From Franconibacter pulveris DSM 19144 (lineage in GTDB: Bacteria; Pseudomonadota; Gammaproteobacteria; Enterobacterales; Enterobacteriaceae), in the NCBI GenBank assembly GCA_000621185.1, contig JHYZ01000022.1, positions 1 through 64,000 on the forward strand: DNA of 64,000 bases, written 5' to 3'. This document shows, one piece after another, positions 46,348 to 54,675 of this stretch. The position numbers and the translations under genes are program-made. Each line of letters begins with the position of its first letter. Position 1 is the first letter of the stretch. Below the pieces are notes generated by a model. The model saw only the letters and a list, made by a program, of their open reading frames with translations, had not been told where the DNA came from and did not search any database.

Positions 46348-47013
46348 ATGTCACAGCAGACAGACGTGGAAAACCAGCTAAGGGAAATGATCCTGAATCT
46401 GGATATAAGCCCTGGTGAACGCATCACAGAACGGTGGGCTGAAGCAGCCTTTGGCGCATCCAGAACGCCGGTAAGGGCCGCTTTCATCAGGCTGGCAAAT
46501 GAAGGCCTCCTGCGTCGTGAAGGACGTGGCTGGATGACAGCACCTGTGGAGCCAGAAGAAATTCGTCAGCTGTTTGATTATCGTGAAGCGCTGGAGGTAT
46601 CCGCACTCCGTATGGCTGAAGGGAAAATTACGGATGAACAGCTGCAGTCACTTACCGGACTATTAGAAACTGAAAGCACATCCGCGTCGAAAGACGCACT
46701 AAGCCGTGCCGGTACGGAGTTTCATCTTGCTCTGGCAAGCCTGGCAGGGAATAAGTTTCTTACTGAAAGCCTTAAAGATGTTCTGCAGCAGCTGTCACGG
46801 GCCCGCTGGCTCGACAGTGGAAGCGAACAGCCAGCGTGGGAAGAACATCACGCATTAGTAAACGCCTTGACGCAGGATGATATCGCAACAGCATGCTCTC
46901 TTATCAGTGCGCACATTCGTTCAAGTCGGGACAGAACGATCGATGCGCTGAACCGAAACCAGAGAACTCTGCGCGCTCGCGGCGTGAAATTAACATTCCG
47001 CACACCTATTTAG
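46348..47013 (+). CDS. GntR-family (FCD) transcriptional regulator
   Basis: Regulator of 221 residues: winged helix about 8-70 (ITERWAEAAFGASRTPVRAAFIRL) and a helical FCD domain about 75-205 (EFHLALASLAGN carries the metal-site His). Divergent from the MFS-isochorismatase-fold pair, which it probably represses through the tandem 13-base repeats. The effector is unknown. Confidence 0.85.
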   Translation: MSQQTDVENQLREMILNLDISPGERITERWAEAAFGASRTPVRAAFIRLANEGLLRREGRGWMTAPVEPEEIRQLFDYREALEVSALRMAEGKITDEQLQSLTGLLETESTSASKDALSRAGTEFHLALASLAGNKFLTESLKDVLQQLSRARWLDSGSEQPAWEEHHALVNALTQDDIATACSLISAHIRSSRDRTIDALNRNQRTLRARGVKLTFRTPI

Positions 47014-47114
47014 CCGGTGAGTTTTATGCTGAAGCCATGATGCAGACTGCTACACGTCAGGCTGCTGCTTGCAGGTTGTGGGCTCCTGTGGCCACCTGCT
47101 AACAAGTGTCCGGC

Positions 47115-48293
47115 TCAGCTGAATAATTTCAGTGCCGCAATCCGCTTCAGCGACGCATCCAGCGCCTCGTCGCTGGCGGTCAGGCTCAGGCGTACAAACC
47201 CTTCGCCGCCTGCGCCAAAACCGTGCCCTGGGGCAACCAGTACCTGTGCCTCGCGCAGCAGGCGCTCAGTGAACTGCTGCGAGCTGTAGCCCGCCGGAAC
47301 CGACAGCCAGAGGAAGAAGGTGCCCTGGCGGGCATCCACCGGCCAGCGCATCGCTTCCAGCGCGCGGATAACCCGCTCGCGACGGTGGTGGTAAAGTGCG
47401 GCAAACTCCGCCACCTCGCTCTCCGGCAGATCCAGCGCGGTAATTGCTGCATCCTGCACCGCGCCAAACACCGTGCTGTAGCTGTGGGTGTGTAGCTTTT
47501 TAAATGCGCTAATCACCGAGGCATTGCCGACGGCAAAGCCAAAGCGCCAGCCTGCCATCAGGAAGGTTTTCGACATCGTATAGATTTCCACGCTCCACTC
47601 TTTAGCCTCCGGCTGCGACAGCAGGCTCGGCGGCGCGTCCTGCGCATGGCGGCCAATCGCCGAGTAGGCGAAATCGTGCAGAAGCGGAATGTTCAGCCGC
47701 TGCACGAACGCCAGCGCATCGTCAAACAGCTGCGGGGTGGCCACCGCCCCGGTGGGATTGTGGGGATAGTTCAGCATCAGCAGCCCGGCATGCTGAGTGA
47801 CGGCTTTCGGCACCTCGGTAAAGTCCGGCAGAAACTGGTTTGAGGCGTGCAGCGAAATACCGTAGAACTTTGCCTGGGCCTGCGCGGCGGCCGAACGGTA
47901 AATGGGGTAGCAGGGATCGGTCGAAATCAGATACTGACCGGGCGCGAGCAGCGCACGCGGCAGGCCGGTCACGCCGATATGCGAGCCGTGGAAAACGGCA
48001 ATTTCGCTGTCCGGGTCCAGCTCTACGCCGTACTGACGTTGATAAAAGCGGGCTATCGCCTGGCGCAGCGTGGGCTTGCCCCAGAACGATGGGTAATCGT
48101 GGTTTTCTGGCTGCGCGGCGGCGGATTGCAGCGTGGCGACCACCGCTGCCGGCGTGGGCTGGCGCGGACTGCCGGAAGAAAGGTCAATCAGCGGGCGCTG
48201 TGAGGTATCTATCTGTGCCGCCATCTTTTCCAGCGCACTAAACAGATTCTCTTCTAAATGATCCAGCAGGGGTGAAGCAGAAAATACCGGCAT
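47115..48293 (-). CDS. PLP-dependent class I/II aminotransferase
   Basis: Fold-type I aminotransferase of 392 residues (LL-DAP/AspC-Ib related). NYPHNPTGA near 180 is the PLP-phosphate/substrate Asn region, LLHDFAYSAIG holds the PLP-N1 Asp, and YTMSKTFLMAGWRFGFAVGN the Schiff-base lysine (about 248) and phosphate Arg. The start at 48293 (MPVFSASPL) is chosen because the further-upstream frame is AT-rich promoter DNA. Divergent from the MetQ-like operon across 239 bases, it probably belongs to the same pathway. Confidence 0.85.
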   Translation of the reverse strand: MPVFSASPLLDHLEENLFSALEKMAAQIDTSQRPLIDLSSGSPRQPTPAAVVATLQSAAAQPENHDYPSFWGKPTLRQAIARFYQRQYGVELDPDSEIAVFHGSHIGVTGLPRALLAPGQYLISTDPCYPIYRSAAAQAQAKFYGISLHASNQFLPDFTEVPKAVTQHAGLLMLNYPHNPTGAVATPQLFDDALAFVQRLNIPLLHDFAYSAIGRHAQDAPPSLLSQPEAKEWSVEIYTMSKTFLMAGWRFGFAVGNASVISAFKKLHTHSYSTVFGAVQDAAITALDLPESEVAEFAALYHHRRERVIRALEAMRWPVDARQGTFFLWLSVPAGYSSQQFTERLLREAQVLVAPGHGFGAGGEGFVRLSLTASDEALDASLKRIAALKLFS

Positions 48294-48433
48294 AATACAT
48301 CTCGATAAAAAAATAATACCTGGACTATGGCATAGCCTGTCACCGCATAAAATGAAATTGTCCGGCAGGAAAAAAATTAAAATTGATAAGGATATACAAA
48401 AATCGCAATAACAAAAAACGGATAAGGTTATCA

Positions 48434-48447
48434 CAATAAATATATTG
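48434..48447. promoter_or_regulatory. Inverted repeat in divergent promoter, site 1
   Basis: CAATAAATATATTG, with CAATA and TATTG arms, sits in the AT-rich aminotransferase/metQ-like intergenic region. A second repeat with the same arms begins 34 bases on. Candidate regulator sites; no regulator gene is adjacent. Confidence 0.35.
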
Positions 48448-48467
48448 AGCAGAAGTCTCTTTCGTTG

Positions 48468-48486
48468 CAATATCCTGAATATATTG
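48468..48486. promoter_or_regulatory. Inverted repeat in divergent promoter, site 2
   Basis: CAATATCCTGAATATATTG has the same CAATA/TATTG arms as site 1 but wider spacing. It lies 47-65 bases before the metQ-like start. Confidence 0.35.
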
Positions 48487-48532
48487 GAATCATTTATTTT
48501 ATATTCAACTCGTTACCGGAGAGAGTATTTCT

Positions 48533-49345
48533 ATGCGCAGGTCATTGATTAGCGGACTGGTTGTTGCCTTATTGTCTTCTGCTGTAGTTACTTCGACAGC
48601 GCATGCCGATGATAAATTAATTCGTGTGGGTTTTAACCCCGGCCCTTATAAAGAACAGTTTCAGAATGGTGTTGCACCTTTTTTGATCAAGAAGGGATAT
48701 AAAGTCGAGTATAAAGATTTCAGCGACGGTATTCAGGTCAATGATGCGGTGGCGCGGGGTAATATTGAAGCCAATATTATGCAGCACCCGGTTTACTTAA
48801 AATCGGTCAACGAACGTCTGGGGATTGATAACGTCGGCATTGTGCAGGTGCCAACCCCACCGATGGGCCTCTATGCCGGCAAGCTCAACACGCTGGACAC
48901 CCCAAAGCCGGGCACGGTGATTTCAGTACCAAACCAGGCACCTAACGAATACCGCGCTCTGCTGGTACTGCAAAGCCTCGGCTGGGTTAAGCTCAAGGCC
49001 GATATCGACCCGGCGACCTTCTCACAGAAAGCGATCAGCGAAAATCCCTACAAAATCGTGCTGAAAGAAATGGATAACGCCCAGCAGGTTCGCGCGCTGC
49101 CGGACGTTGATTTCGGCCTGATTCAGGGGAACTTTGCTGTCTCCAGCGGAATGAAATTAAGCTCTGCACTGAAACTGGAAACGCCAACCAGCCAGTTTAT
49201 CAACGTGGTCACGGTGGCTGGGAAAAATAAAGACGCTCAGTTCGCCAAAGACATCGTGGCGGGCTACCACTCCGCCGAGTTTAAAACTTATATCACCAGC
49301 CATTCGCAATACAACGGCTACCTGCAGCCCAGCTATTTCAAATGA
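48533..49345 (+). CDS. MetQ/NlpA-family substrate-binding protein
   Basis: Exported binding protein of 270 residues. The signal peptide (about 1-25) ends STAHA-DD, a signal-peptidase I site, with no lipobox cysteine; so, unlike MetQ, it appears to be a free periplasmic protein. The NlpA domain has IRVGFNPGPYKEQF, DGIQVNDAVARGNIEANIMQHPVYL and VPNQAPNEYRALLVLQ. Homologues bind methionine and other amino acids. First gene of a tight operon: metN-like overlaps it by four bases. Confidence 0.87.
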   Translation: MRRSLISGLVVALLSSAVVTSTAHADDKLIRVGFNPGPYKEQFQNGVAPFLIKKGYKVEYKDFSDGIQVNDAVARGNIEANIMQHPVYLKSVNERLGIDNVGIVQVPTPPMGLYAGKLNTLDTPKPGTVISVPNQAPNEYRALLVLQSLGWVKLKADIDPATFSQKAISENPYKIVLKEMDNAQQVRALPDVDFGLIQGNFAVSSGMKLSSALKLETPTSQFINVVTVAGKNKDAQFAKDIVAGYHSAEFKTYITSHSQYNGYLQPSYFK

Positions 49346-50367
49346 GCCAGCCCATTATCCGCTTTAACGCGGTCAGCAAAACGTTTACCCGCAAGGGAGA
49401 AAGCTTCCTTGCGCTGGATAACGTCAACCTGACGATTAATCAGGGCGATATCTTTGGCGTAATCGGTGCCAGCGGGGCGGGAAAAAGTACGCTGCTGCGC
49501 TTAATTAACCATCTGGAAGCGCCTACTCAGGGCGATGTGCTGATTAACGATCTGTCGCTGCAGGGCATCAGTAAGAAACAGCTGAACCAGGTGAAGAAAG
49601 ATATCGGCATGATCTTTCAGCACTTTAACCTGCTGAACTCGCGCACGGTATTTCACAACGTGGCGATACCGCTGATCTTACAGGGGCGCGATAAAGCCTT
49701 TATTCGCGAGCGGGTGAGCGAGCTCCTGGCTTTCGTGAACCTCAGTGATAAAGCCGAAAGCTATACCGATGAGCTTTCCGGTGGGCAAAAACAGCGCGTG
49801 GGAATTGCCCGCGCGCTGGCCACTAATCCGTCAATTCTGCTCTGTGATGAAGCGACTTCGGCCCTGGACCCGCACACCACCGTGCAGATCCTGCTGCTGC
49901 TGCAGGAAATTAACCGCCGCTACGGCATCACCATTGTGCTGATTACCCACGAAATGTCGGTGGTACAGAAAATCTGCCATAAGGTCGCGGTGATGGCACA
50001 GGGGCAAGTGGTTGAACAGGGCAGCGTACTGGATCTGTTTGGCCAGCCTAAGGAGGCGGTCACCGCCAGCTTTGTACAGTCGGTGATCCACGATCGCCTG
50101 CCGGAACAGACCGTGGCGCGCATCAGGCAGCAAAGCCAGAGCCGGGCAGTGCGGCTGGAATTCGTCGGTCAGACCGCGCAGCAGCCGATCGTTAACCGGC
50201 TGATCCGCGAGTATCCGGTGGAGGTCAATATCCTGTTTGCCAACATGTCTGAAATTCAGAGCACCATTCTCGGTTTTATGATCGTGCAGATCGGCGGCGA
50301 AACGGCGGACATTGATGCGGCAATCCGCTACCTCCATGACGCAGGAGTGAAAATCAGCGATGTTTGA
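49342..50367 (+). CDS. MetN-type ABC transporter ATP-binding protein
   Basis: ATPase of 341 residues: Walker A GASGAGKST (about 41-49), Q-loop MIFQHFNLL, signature LSGGQKQR (about 143-150), Walker B ILLCDEATSALDP and H-switch ITHEMSV. The C-terminal NIL domain (about 265-341) is the part that in MetN gives feedback inhibition by cytoplasmic substrate. It overlaps both neighbours. Because a dedicated binding protein and unusual partners are present, a substrate other than methionine is likely. Confidence 0.88.
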   Translation: MSQPIIRFNAVSKTFTRKGESFLALDNVNLTINQGDIFGVIGASGAGKSTLLRLINHLEAPTQGDVLINDLSLQGISKKQLNQVKKDIGMIFQHFNLLNSRTVFHNVAIPLILQGRDKAFIRERVSELLAFVNLSDKAESYTDELSGGQKQRVGIARALATNPSILLCDEATSALDPHTTVQILLLLQEINRRYGITIVLITHEMSVVQKICHKVAVMAQGQVVEQGSVLDLFGQPKEAVTASFVQSVIHDRLPEQTVARIRQQSQSRAVRLEFVGQTAQQPIVNRLIREYPVEVNILFANMSEIQSTILGFMIVQIGGETADIDAAIRYLHDAGVKISDV

Positions 50368-51028
50368 ATTTATTGATACCGCCGTAACCGGCGATCAGTT
50401 TCTACTGGCTCTGTACGACACGCTGATTATGGTCAGCGTCTCGCTGGGATTTGGTGCGCTGCTCGGTATCCCACTGGGCATTGTGCTGGTGCTGTGCCGC
50501 CCCGGCGGCATTTTACCCAACGTGGCGCTGCACCAGATCCTCAATCCCGTGGTCAATATCCTGCGTTCCCTGCCGTTTATCATCCTGCTAATCAGCATTC
50601 TTCCGGTCACCCGCTGGCTGGTCGGCACTACCATCGGTACCCCCGGCGCGATTGTGCCGCTGGTGGTGTTTATCGCTCCCTATATTGCCCGGCTGGTGGA
50701 AAGTTCTCTGCTGGAGGTAGATGACGGCATTCTTGAATCCGCCAACGCCATGGGGGCCAGCACCTTTCAAACCATCTGGCACTTTATGCTGCCGGAGGCC
50801 GCGTCATCGCTGATCCTGGCACTGACCACCGCCACGATCGGCCTGCTGGGTGCCACCGCGATGGCCGGCACCGTCGGCGGCGGCGGCATCGGCGATCTGG
50901 CCATTACCTACGGCTATCAGCGTTTTGATGCCTTTGCCACGCTCACCACCGCGCTGGTGCTGATCGTTATCGTGCAGCTTTTACAGACCTTCGGCACGCG
51001 ACTGGCGCGCCGGATACGTCGCGAATAA
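50360..51028 (+). CDS. MetI-type ABC transporter permease
   Basis: Inner-membrane permease of 222 residues with five predicted helices and the EAA-like coupling loop ESANAMGASTFQTIWHFMLPEA (about 128-149). LRSLPFIILLISILP and GTVGGGGIGDLAI are typical of the MetI group. It completes the importer with the two genes upstream and is followed after 17 bases by luxS-like. Confidence 0.88.
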   Translation: MFEFIDTAVTGDQFLLALYDTLIMVSVSLGFGALLGIPLGIVLVLCRPGGILPNVALHQILNPVVNILRSLPFIILLISILPVTRWLVGTTIGTPGAIVPLVVFIAPYIARLVESSLLEVDDGILESANAMGASTFQTIWHFMLPEAASSLILALTTATIGLLGATAMAGTVGGGGIGDLAITYGYQRFDAFATLTTALVLIVIVQLLQTFGTRLARRIRRE

Positions 51029-51045
51029 TCGTAAGGAGAAACAGT

Positions 51046-51510
51046 ATGCCAGTAGTAGAGAGCTTTACCCTCGACCATAACAAAGTCATCGCCCCGTATG
51101 TGCGGGTGGCCGGCAATGAAAAACACGCGCTGGGCAGCGTGGTGGAAAAATATGACCTGCGCCTGCTGCAGCCGAACGTGGATGCTATCCCGACCGCTGC
51201 ACTGCACACGCTGGAGCACCTGTTGGCCTTCGGCCTGCGTGAAGAGCTGGATGGCGTGATCGATATTTCCCCGATGGGTTGCCGCACCGGCTTCTATTTA
51301 ATCCTGTGGGATAATCGCGACCCAAAAACCATCGCTACCGCGCTGACCCGCGTGCTGGAGCGCGTCGTTGATGCCACCGACGTCCCGGCGGTTACGCCGC
51401 TGGAGTGCGGTAACTATCGCGACCACTCGCTGTTCTCGGCGAAAGAGTATGCGCGCCAGGTACTGGCGGCCGGGATCAGCACCGACGCCTTTTCCCGCCA
51501 GGTGGTTTGA
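51046..51510 (+). CDS. Divergent LuxS-family S-ribosylhomocysteine lyase
   Basis: LuxS-fold protein of 154 residues (typical LuxS about 160-171). The metal ligands H54, H58 (HTLEH) and C121 (CGNY), the base E57, the catalytic C79 (SPMGC), and S6, H11 and R39 all align with known LuxS active-site residues. The C-terminus is about 15 residues short, and the region after 84 differs strongly. LuxS cleaves S-ribosylhomocysteine to homocysteine and the AI-2 precursor; a second copy inside an importer operon suggests a related thioether substrate. Confidence 0.87.
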   Translation: MPVVESFTLDHNKVIAPYVRVAGNEKHALGSVVEKYDLRLLQPNVDAIPTAALHTLEHLLAFGLREELDGVIDISPMGCRTGFYLILWDNRDPKTIATALTRVLERVVDATDVPAVTPLECGNYRDHSLFSAKEYARQVLAAGISTDAFSRQVV

Positions 51511-52271
51511 TGGTTGCCATCGATCTGCGGGGGCAGACGGCGGTGGTCACCGGCGGACTGCAGGGTATCGGGCGGTCGATCGCCGAACTGCTGCATCAGG
51601 CCGGTGCCAGCGTGGTGGTAGGCGACATCGCCATCACCGCGCGGGAAACCGGCGATCGCTGGCTGTGGCTGCCCTGTGATATCTCCCGGCCTGAACAGGC
51701 AGGCGAGCTGATTGCGGCGGCGCAGCAGCAGTTTGGCCGTGTGGATATTTTGGTCAACAGCTGCGGCGTATCGGCGATGAGCCGCATCGACGAGCTGGAT
51801 GAGGCAGCCTGGCAGCGCATCCTCGACGTTAACGTCAAGGGCGTCGGCTACGCTTCGCAGGCCGCGATTGCACTGATGAAGCCCCAGCGCTATGGCCGCA
51901 TTATCAATATCGCCTCGCAGGCGGGAAAAAATGGCTATCGCCTGATGGGGCAGTACGTCGCCTCCAAGCATGCGGTACTCGGTTTAACCAAAGTGGCAGC
52001 GATAGAGCTGGCTCGTGACAACATCCTCGTTAACGCCGTGTGCCCTGGCATCGTTGAAACGGCGATGAAATGGCACGAGCGGGAGCTGGGCGGTAAATTG
52101 CGTGGGCTGACGGCGGAAGATATCTATGCTGAAGACTGCTCGCAGGTGCCGCTGGGGCGCACCGCGCAGCCTGAGGACGTTGCCAACGTGGTGCTGTTTC
52201 TCGCCAGTCCGCTGTCCTCTTATATGACCGGCCAGGCGATTAACGTCACTGGCGGTATGACCATGCATTAA
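51510..52271 (+). CDS. SDR-family oxidoreductase of the luxS-like operon
   Basis: Short-chain dehydrogenase of 253 residues: TGGLQGIG (about 14-21), NSCG in place of NNAG (about 86-89), S in NIASQAGKNG, YVASK, and the PGIVETAM segment. VGDIA after the second strand (Asp) suggests NAD. ATG 51510 overlaps the luxS-like stop (TGATG), so the two are translationally coupled. A polyol or hydroxyketone product of the LuxS-type reaction is a reasonable substrate; this is inference. Confidence 0.84.
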   Translation: MVAIDLRGQTAVVTGGLQGIGRSIAELLHQAGASVVVGDIAITARETGDRWLWLPCDISRPEQAGELIAAAQQQFGRVDILVNSCGVSAMSRIDELDEAAWQRILDVNVKGVGYASQAAIALMKPQRYGRIINIASQAGKNGYRLMGQYVASKHAVLGLTKVAAIELARDNILVNAVCPGIVETAMKWHERELGGKLRGLTAEDIYAEDCSQVPLGRTAQPEDVANVVLFLASPLSSYMTGQAINVTGGMTMH

Positions 52272-52287
52272 CATCCCGGAGCGCACC

Positions 52288-54633
52288 ATGAGCCAGCAGG
52301 CCGAAGCCGATAAACGTCTGACCGTGACCCACTGGGGCACCTATCGGGTAACCACTGATAACGGCGTGCTGACTGCTGTCGAGCCTGTTGAGTGGGACCG
52401 CAATCCGTCGAAGATTGGCTTCTCGATGCCGGGCGCGGTGCAGGGCAACAGCCGCGTACGGCGGCCAGCGGTGCGGCTCGGCTACCTGCAGGGCAAGCCC
52501 GCCAACCGTGAGGGGCGCGGTAAAGAACCCTTTGTGGAAGTGAGCTGGGAGCAGGCGCTGTCGCTGGTGGCCGGTGAGCTGCGGCGGGTAAAAGACACCT
52601 ACGGCAATCAGGCGATCTACGGCGGTTCCTACGGCTGGTCGAGCGCCGGGCGCTTCCACCATGCGCAAAGCCAGTTGCACCGCTTCCTCAATCAGTTTGG
52701 CGGCTATACCGCCAGCACCAATACCTACAGTATCGCGGCCGGAGAGCGCGTTTTGCCGCATATTCTGGGCGATCTCGACGATCTTCAGCGCCAGCACACC
52801 CACTGGTCGGTACTGGCTGAACATTGCGAACTCTTCGTTGCCATCGGCGGCCTGCCGCTGCGTAATGCCCAGGTCAACGGCGGCGGAGCTAACGATCACG
52901 CCCTCGACCACTGGCTGCAAACCCTGCGCGCCAACGGCTGCCGTTTTATTAACGTCAGCCCGGTGCGCAACGATCTGGCCGCTGTCCGCGATGCCGAATG
53001 GCTGGCGATCCAGCCTGGCAGTGATACCGCGCTGCTGCTGGCGGTGTGCCAGGTGCTGATTGCCGAACGGCTGGTTAATCAGGATTTTATCGCCCGCTGT
53101 ACGGTTGGCTATGATCGCTTTGCGGCTTACCTGCATGGCGAGGATGACTGCGAGACGAAAACCCCTGAGTGGGCGGCGACCATCACCGGGCTGCCGGCGG
53201 ACACCATCCGCCAGCTGGCGCGACAGATGGCGCAGAAGAAAACGATGATCAATATGGCGTGGTCGGTGCAGCGTGCACGTCAGGGTGAGCAGGCCTACTG
53301 GGCGCTGGTGGCGGTCACCGCGCTGCTCGGGCAGATTGGCACCCCCGGCGGCGGCATCGGTTTTGGCTATGCCTCGACGAATCTGGCCGGTGCCGAACGG
53401 CGGCGCTTCTCCGGTCCGCGTATGCCTGTGGGCCGCAACGCGGTCAGCACGCGTATTCCGGTGGCGCGTATCACCGATATGTTGCTGCACCCCGGCGAAA
53501 ACTACGAATTCGACGGCCAGAACCTAACCTATCCCGATATCCGCCTCGTTTACTGGGCGGGCGGCAACAGCTTCCACCATCATCAAGATCTCAACCGGCT
53601 GATCGACGGCTGGCGGCGGCCGGAAATGGTGATCGTCCATGAACAGTACTGGACCGCGCAGGCCAAATTCGCCGATATCGTATTGCCCGCCACAACGTCA
53701 CTGGAGCGTGAAGATATCGGCAGCGCCAGCAACGACGGCTTCATGATCGCCATGCGCCAGCATCTGCCGCCGCAGGGGGAAGCGCGTGATGATTACGCCA
53801 TCTTCAGCGCGCTGGCCGAAAAGCTGGATTTCACCGCACAGTTTACCGAAGGGTACAGCGTGCGCGGCTGGCTGGAAAAGATTTACCAGGATTCCCGGCC
53901 GCGGGCCGCAGAGGACGGCATTCAGCTGCCAGACTTCGAGGACTTCTGGGCGCAGGGCAAGCTGGAATACGCTGCACCCGACGTGCCGCAGATCCTGCTG
54001 AAGGCCTTCCGGGACGATCCCGAAGCCGCGCCGCTGTCCACGCCGTCGGGTAAAATCGAGCTGTTTTCAGCGGCGGTGGCCGCCTTTGGCTACCGCGAAG
54101 CGCCGGGCCACGCCTACTGGCACACGGATGAGCAGAATGCCCAGCAGGCAATGCGCCAGCGCTGGCCGCTGCATCTGCTATCCAGCCAGCCGCGCACACG
54201 GCTGCACAGCCAATACGACCACGGTTCGGTCAGTCAGCAGACCAAAATTAACGGTCGCGAGCCGCTGTGGATGCATCCGCAGGACGCCGCCGCGCGCGGC
54301 ATCGGCGAGCGCGATATCGTGAAGGTGTTTAACGATCGCGGCGCGCTGCTGGCTGGGGTGCATCTCACCGAGGATATCCGGCCCGGTGTGGTGCAGATCT
54401 CCACCGGTGCCTGGTACGATCCGCTGAATGCGCAGGAAAACCGCTCGCTGGATAAACACGGCAACCCGAACGTGTTAACCACCGACATCGGCAGTTCCCG
54501 GCTCGGCCAGGGCAGTACGGCACAAACCTGCTTCGTGGAAATTGTCCGCTTTAACGAACCGCTGCCGGAGGTGACGGCCTGGCTGCCGCCGACGTTTGTG
54601 GTCTTGACCAGCGAGACAACACAGGAACCGTAG
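52288..54633 (+). CDS. BisC/TorZ-type molybdopterin oxidoreductase
   Basis: Mo-bis-MGD enzyme of 781 residues of the DMSO/TMAO/biotin-sulfoxide reductase family (E. coli BisC 777). SYGWSSAG (114-121) holds the Tyr and Trp that line the active site, and S148 aligns with the molybdenum-ligating serine. No Tat signal peptide and no N-terminal iron-sulfur cysteines, so it is cytoplasmic like BisC, which reduces biotin and methionine sulfoxides. It starts 17 bases after the SDR. In this operon an S-oxide substrate is the simplest inference. Confidence 0.88.
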   Translation: MSQQAEADKRLTVTHWGTYRVTTDNGVLTAVEPVEWDRNPSKIGFSMPGAVQGNSRVRRPAVRLGYLQGKPANREGRGKEPFVEVSWEQALSLVAGELRRVKDTYGNQAIYGGSYGWSSAGRFHHAQSQLHRFLNQFGGYTASTNTYSIAAGERVLPHILGDLDDLQRQHTHWSVLAEHCELFVAIGGLPLRNAQVNGGGANDHALDHWLQTLRANGCRFINVSPVRNDLAAVRDAEWLAIQPGSDTALLLAVCQVLIAERLVNQDFIARCTVGYDRFAAYLHGEDDCETKTPEWAATITGLPADTIRQLARQMAQKKTMINMAWSVQRARQGEQAYWALVAVTALLGQIGTPGGGIGFGYASTNLAGAERRRFSGPRMPVGRNAVSTRIPVARITDMLLHPGENYEFDGQNLTYPDIRLVYWAGGNSFHHHQDLNRLIDGWRRPEMVIVHEQYWTAQAKFADIVLPATTSLEREDIGSASNDGFMIAMRQHLPPQGEARDDYAIFSALAEKLDFTAQFTEGYSVRGWLEKIYQDSRPRAAEDGIQLPDFEDFWAQGKLEYAAPDVPQILLKAFRDDPEAAPLSTPSGKIELFSAAVAAFGYREAPGHAYWHTDEQNAQQAMRQRWPLHLLSSQPRTRLHSQYDHGSVSQQTKINGREPLWMHPQDAAARGIGERDIVKVFNDRGALLAGVHLTEDIRPGVVQISTGAWYDPLNAQENRSLDKHGNPNVLTTDIGSSRLGQGSTAQTCFVEIVRFNEPLPEVTAWLPPTFVVLTSETTQEP

Positions 54634-54675
54634 TCACGTAGCCCGTCACAGATTTTATTGTCATCGGAGGATGCC

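Noticed and set aside
48451..48458. Possible MetJ box (AGAAGTCT) before the metQ-like gene
   Set aside because: A single 7 of 8 match; MetJ needs at least two adjacent boxes and the neighbouring octamers do not match.
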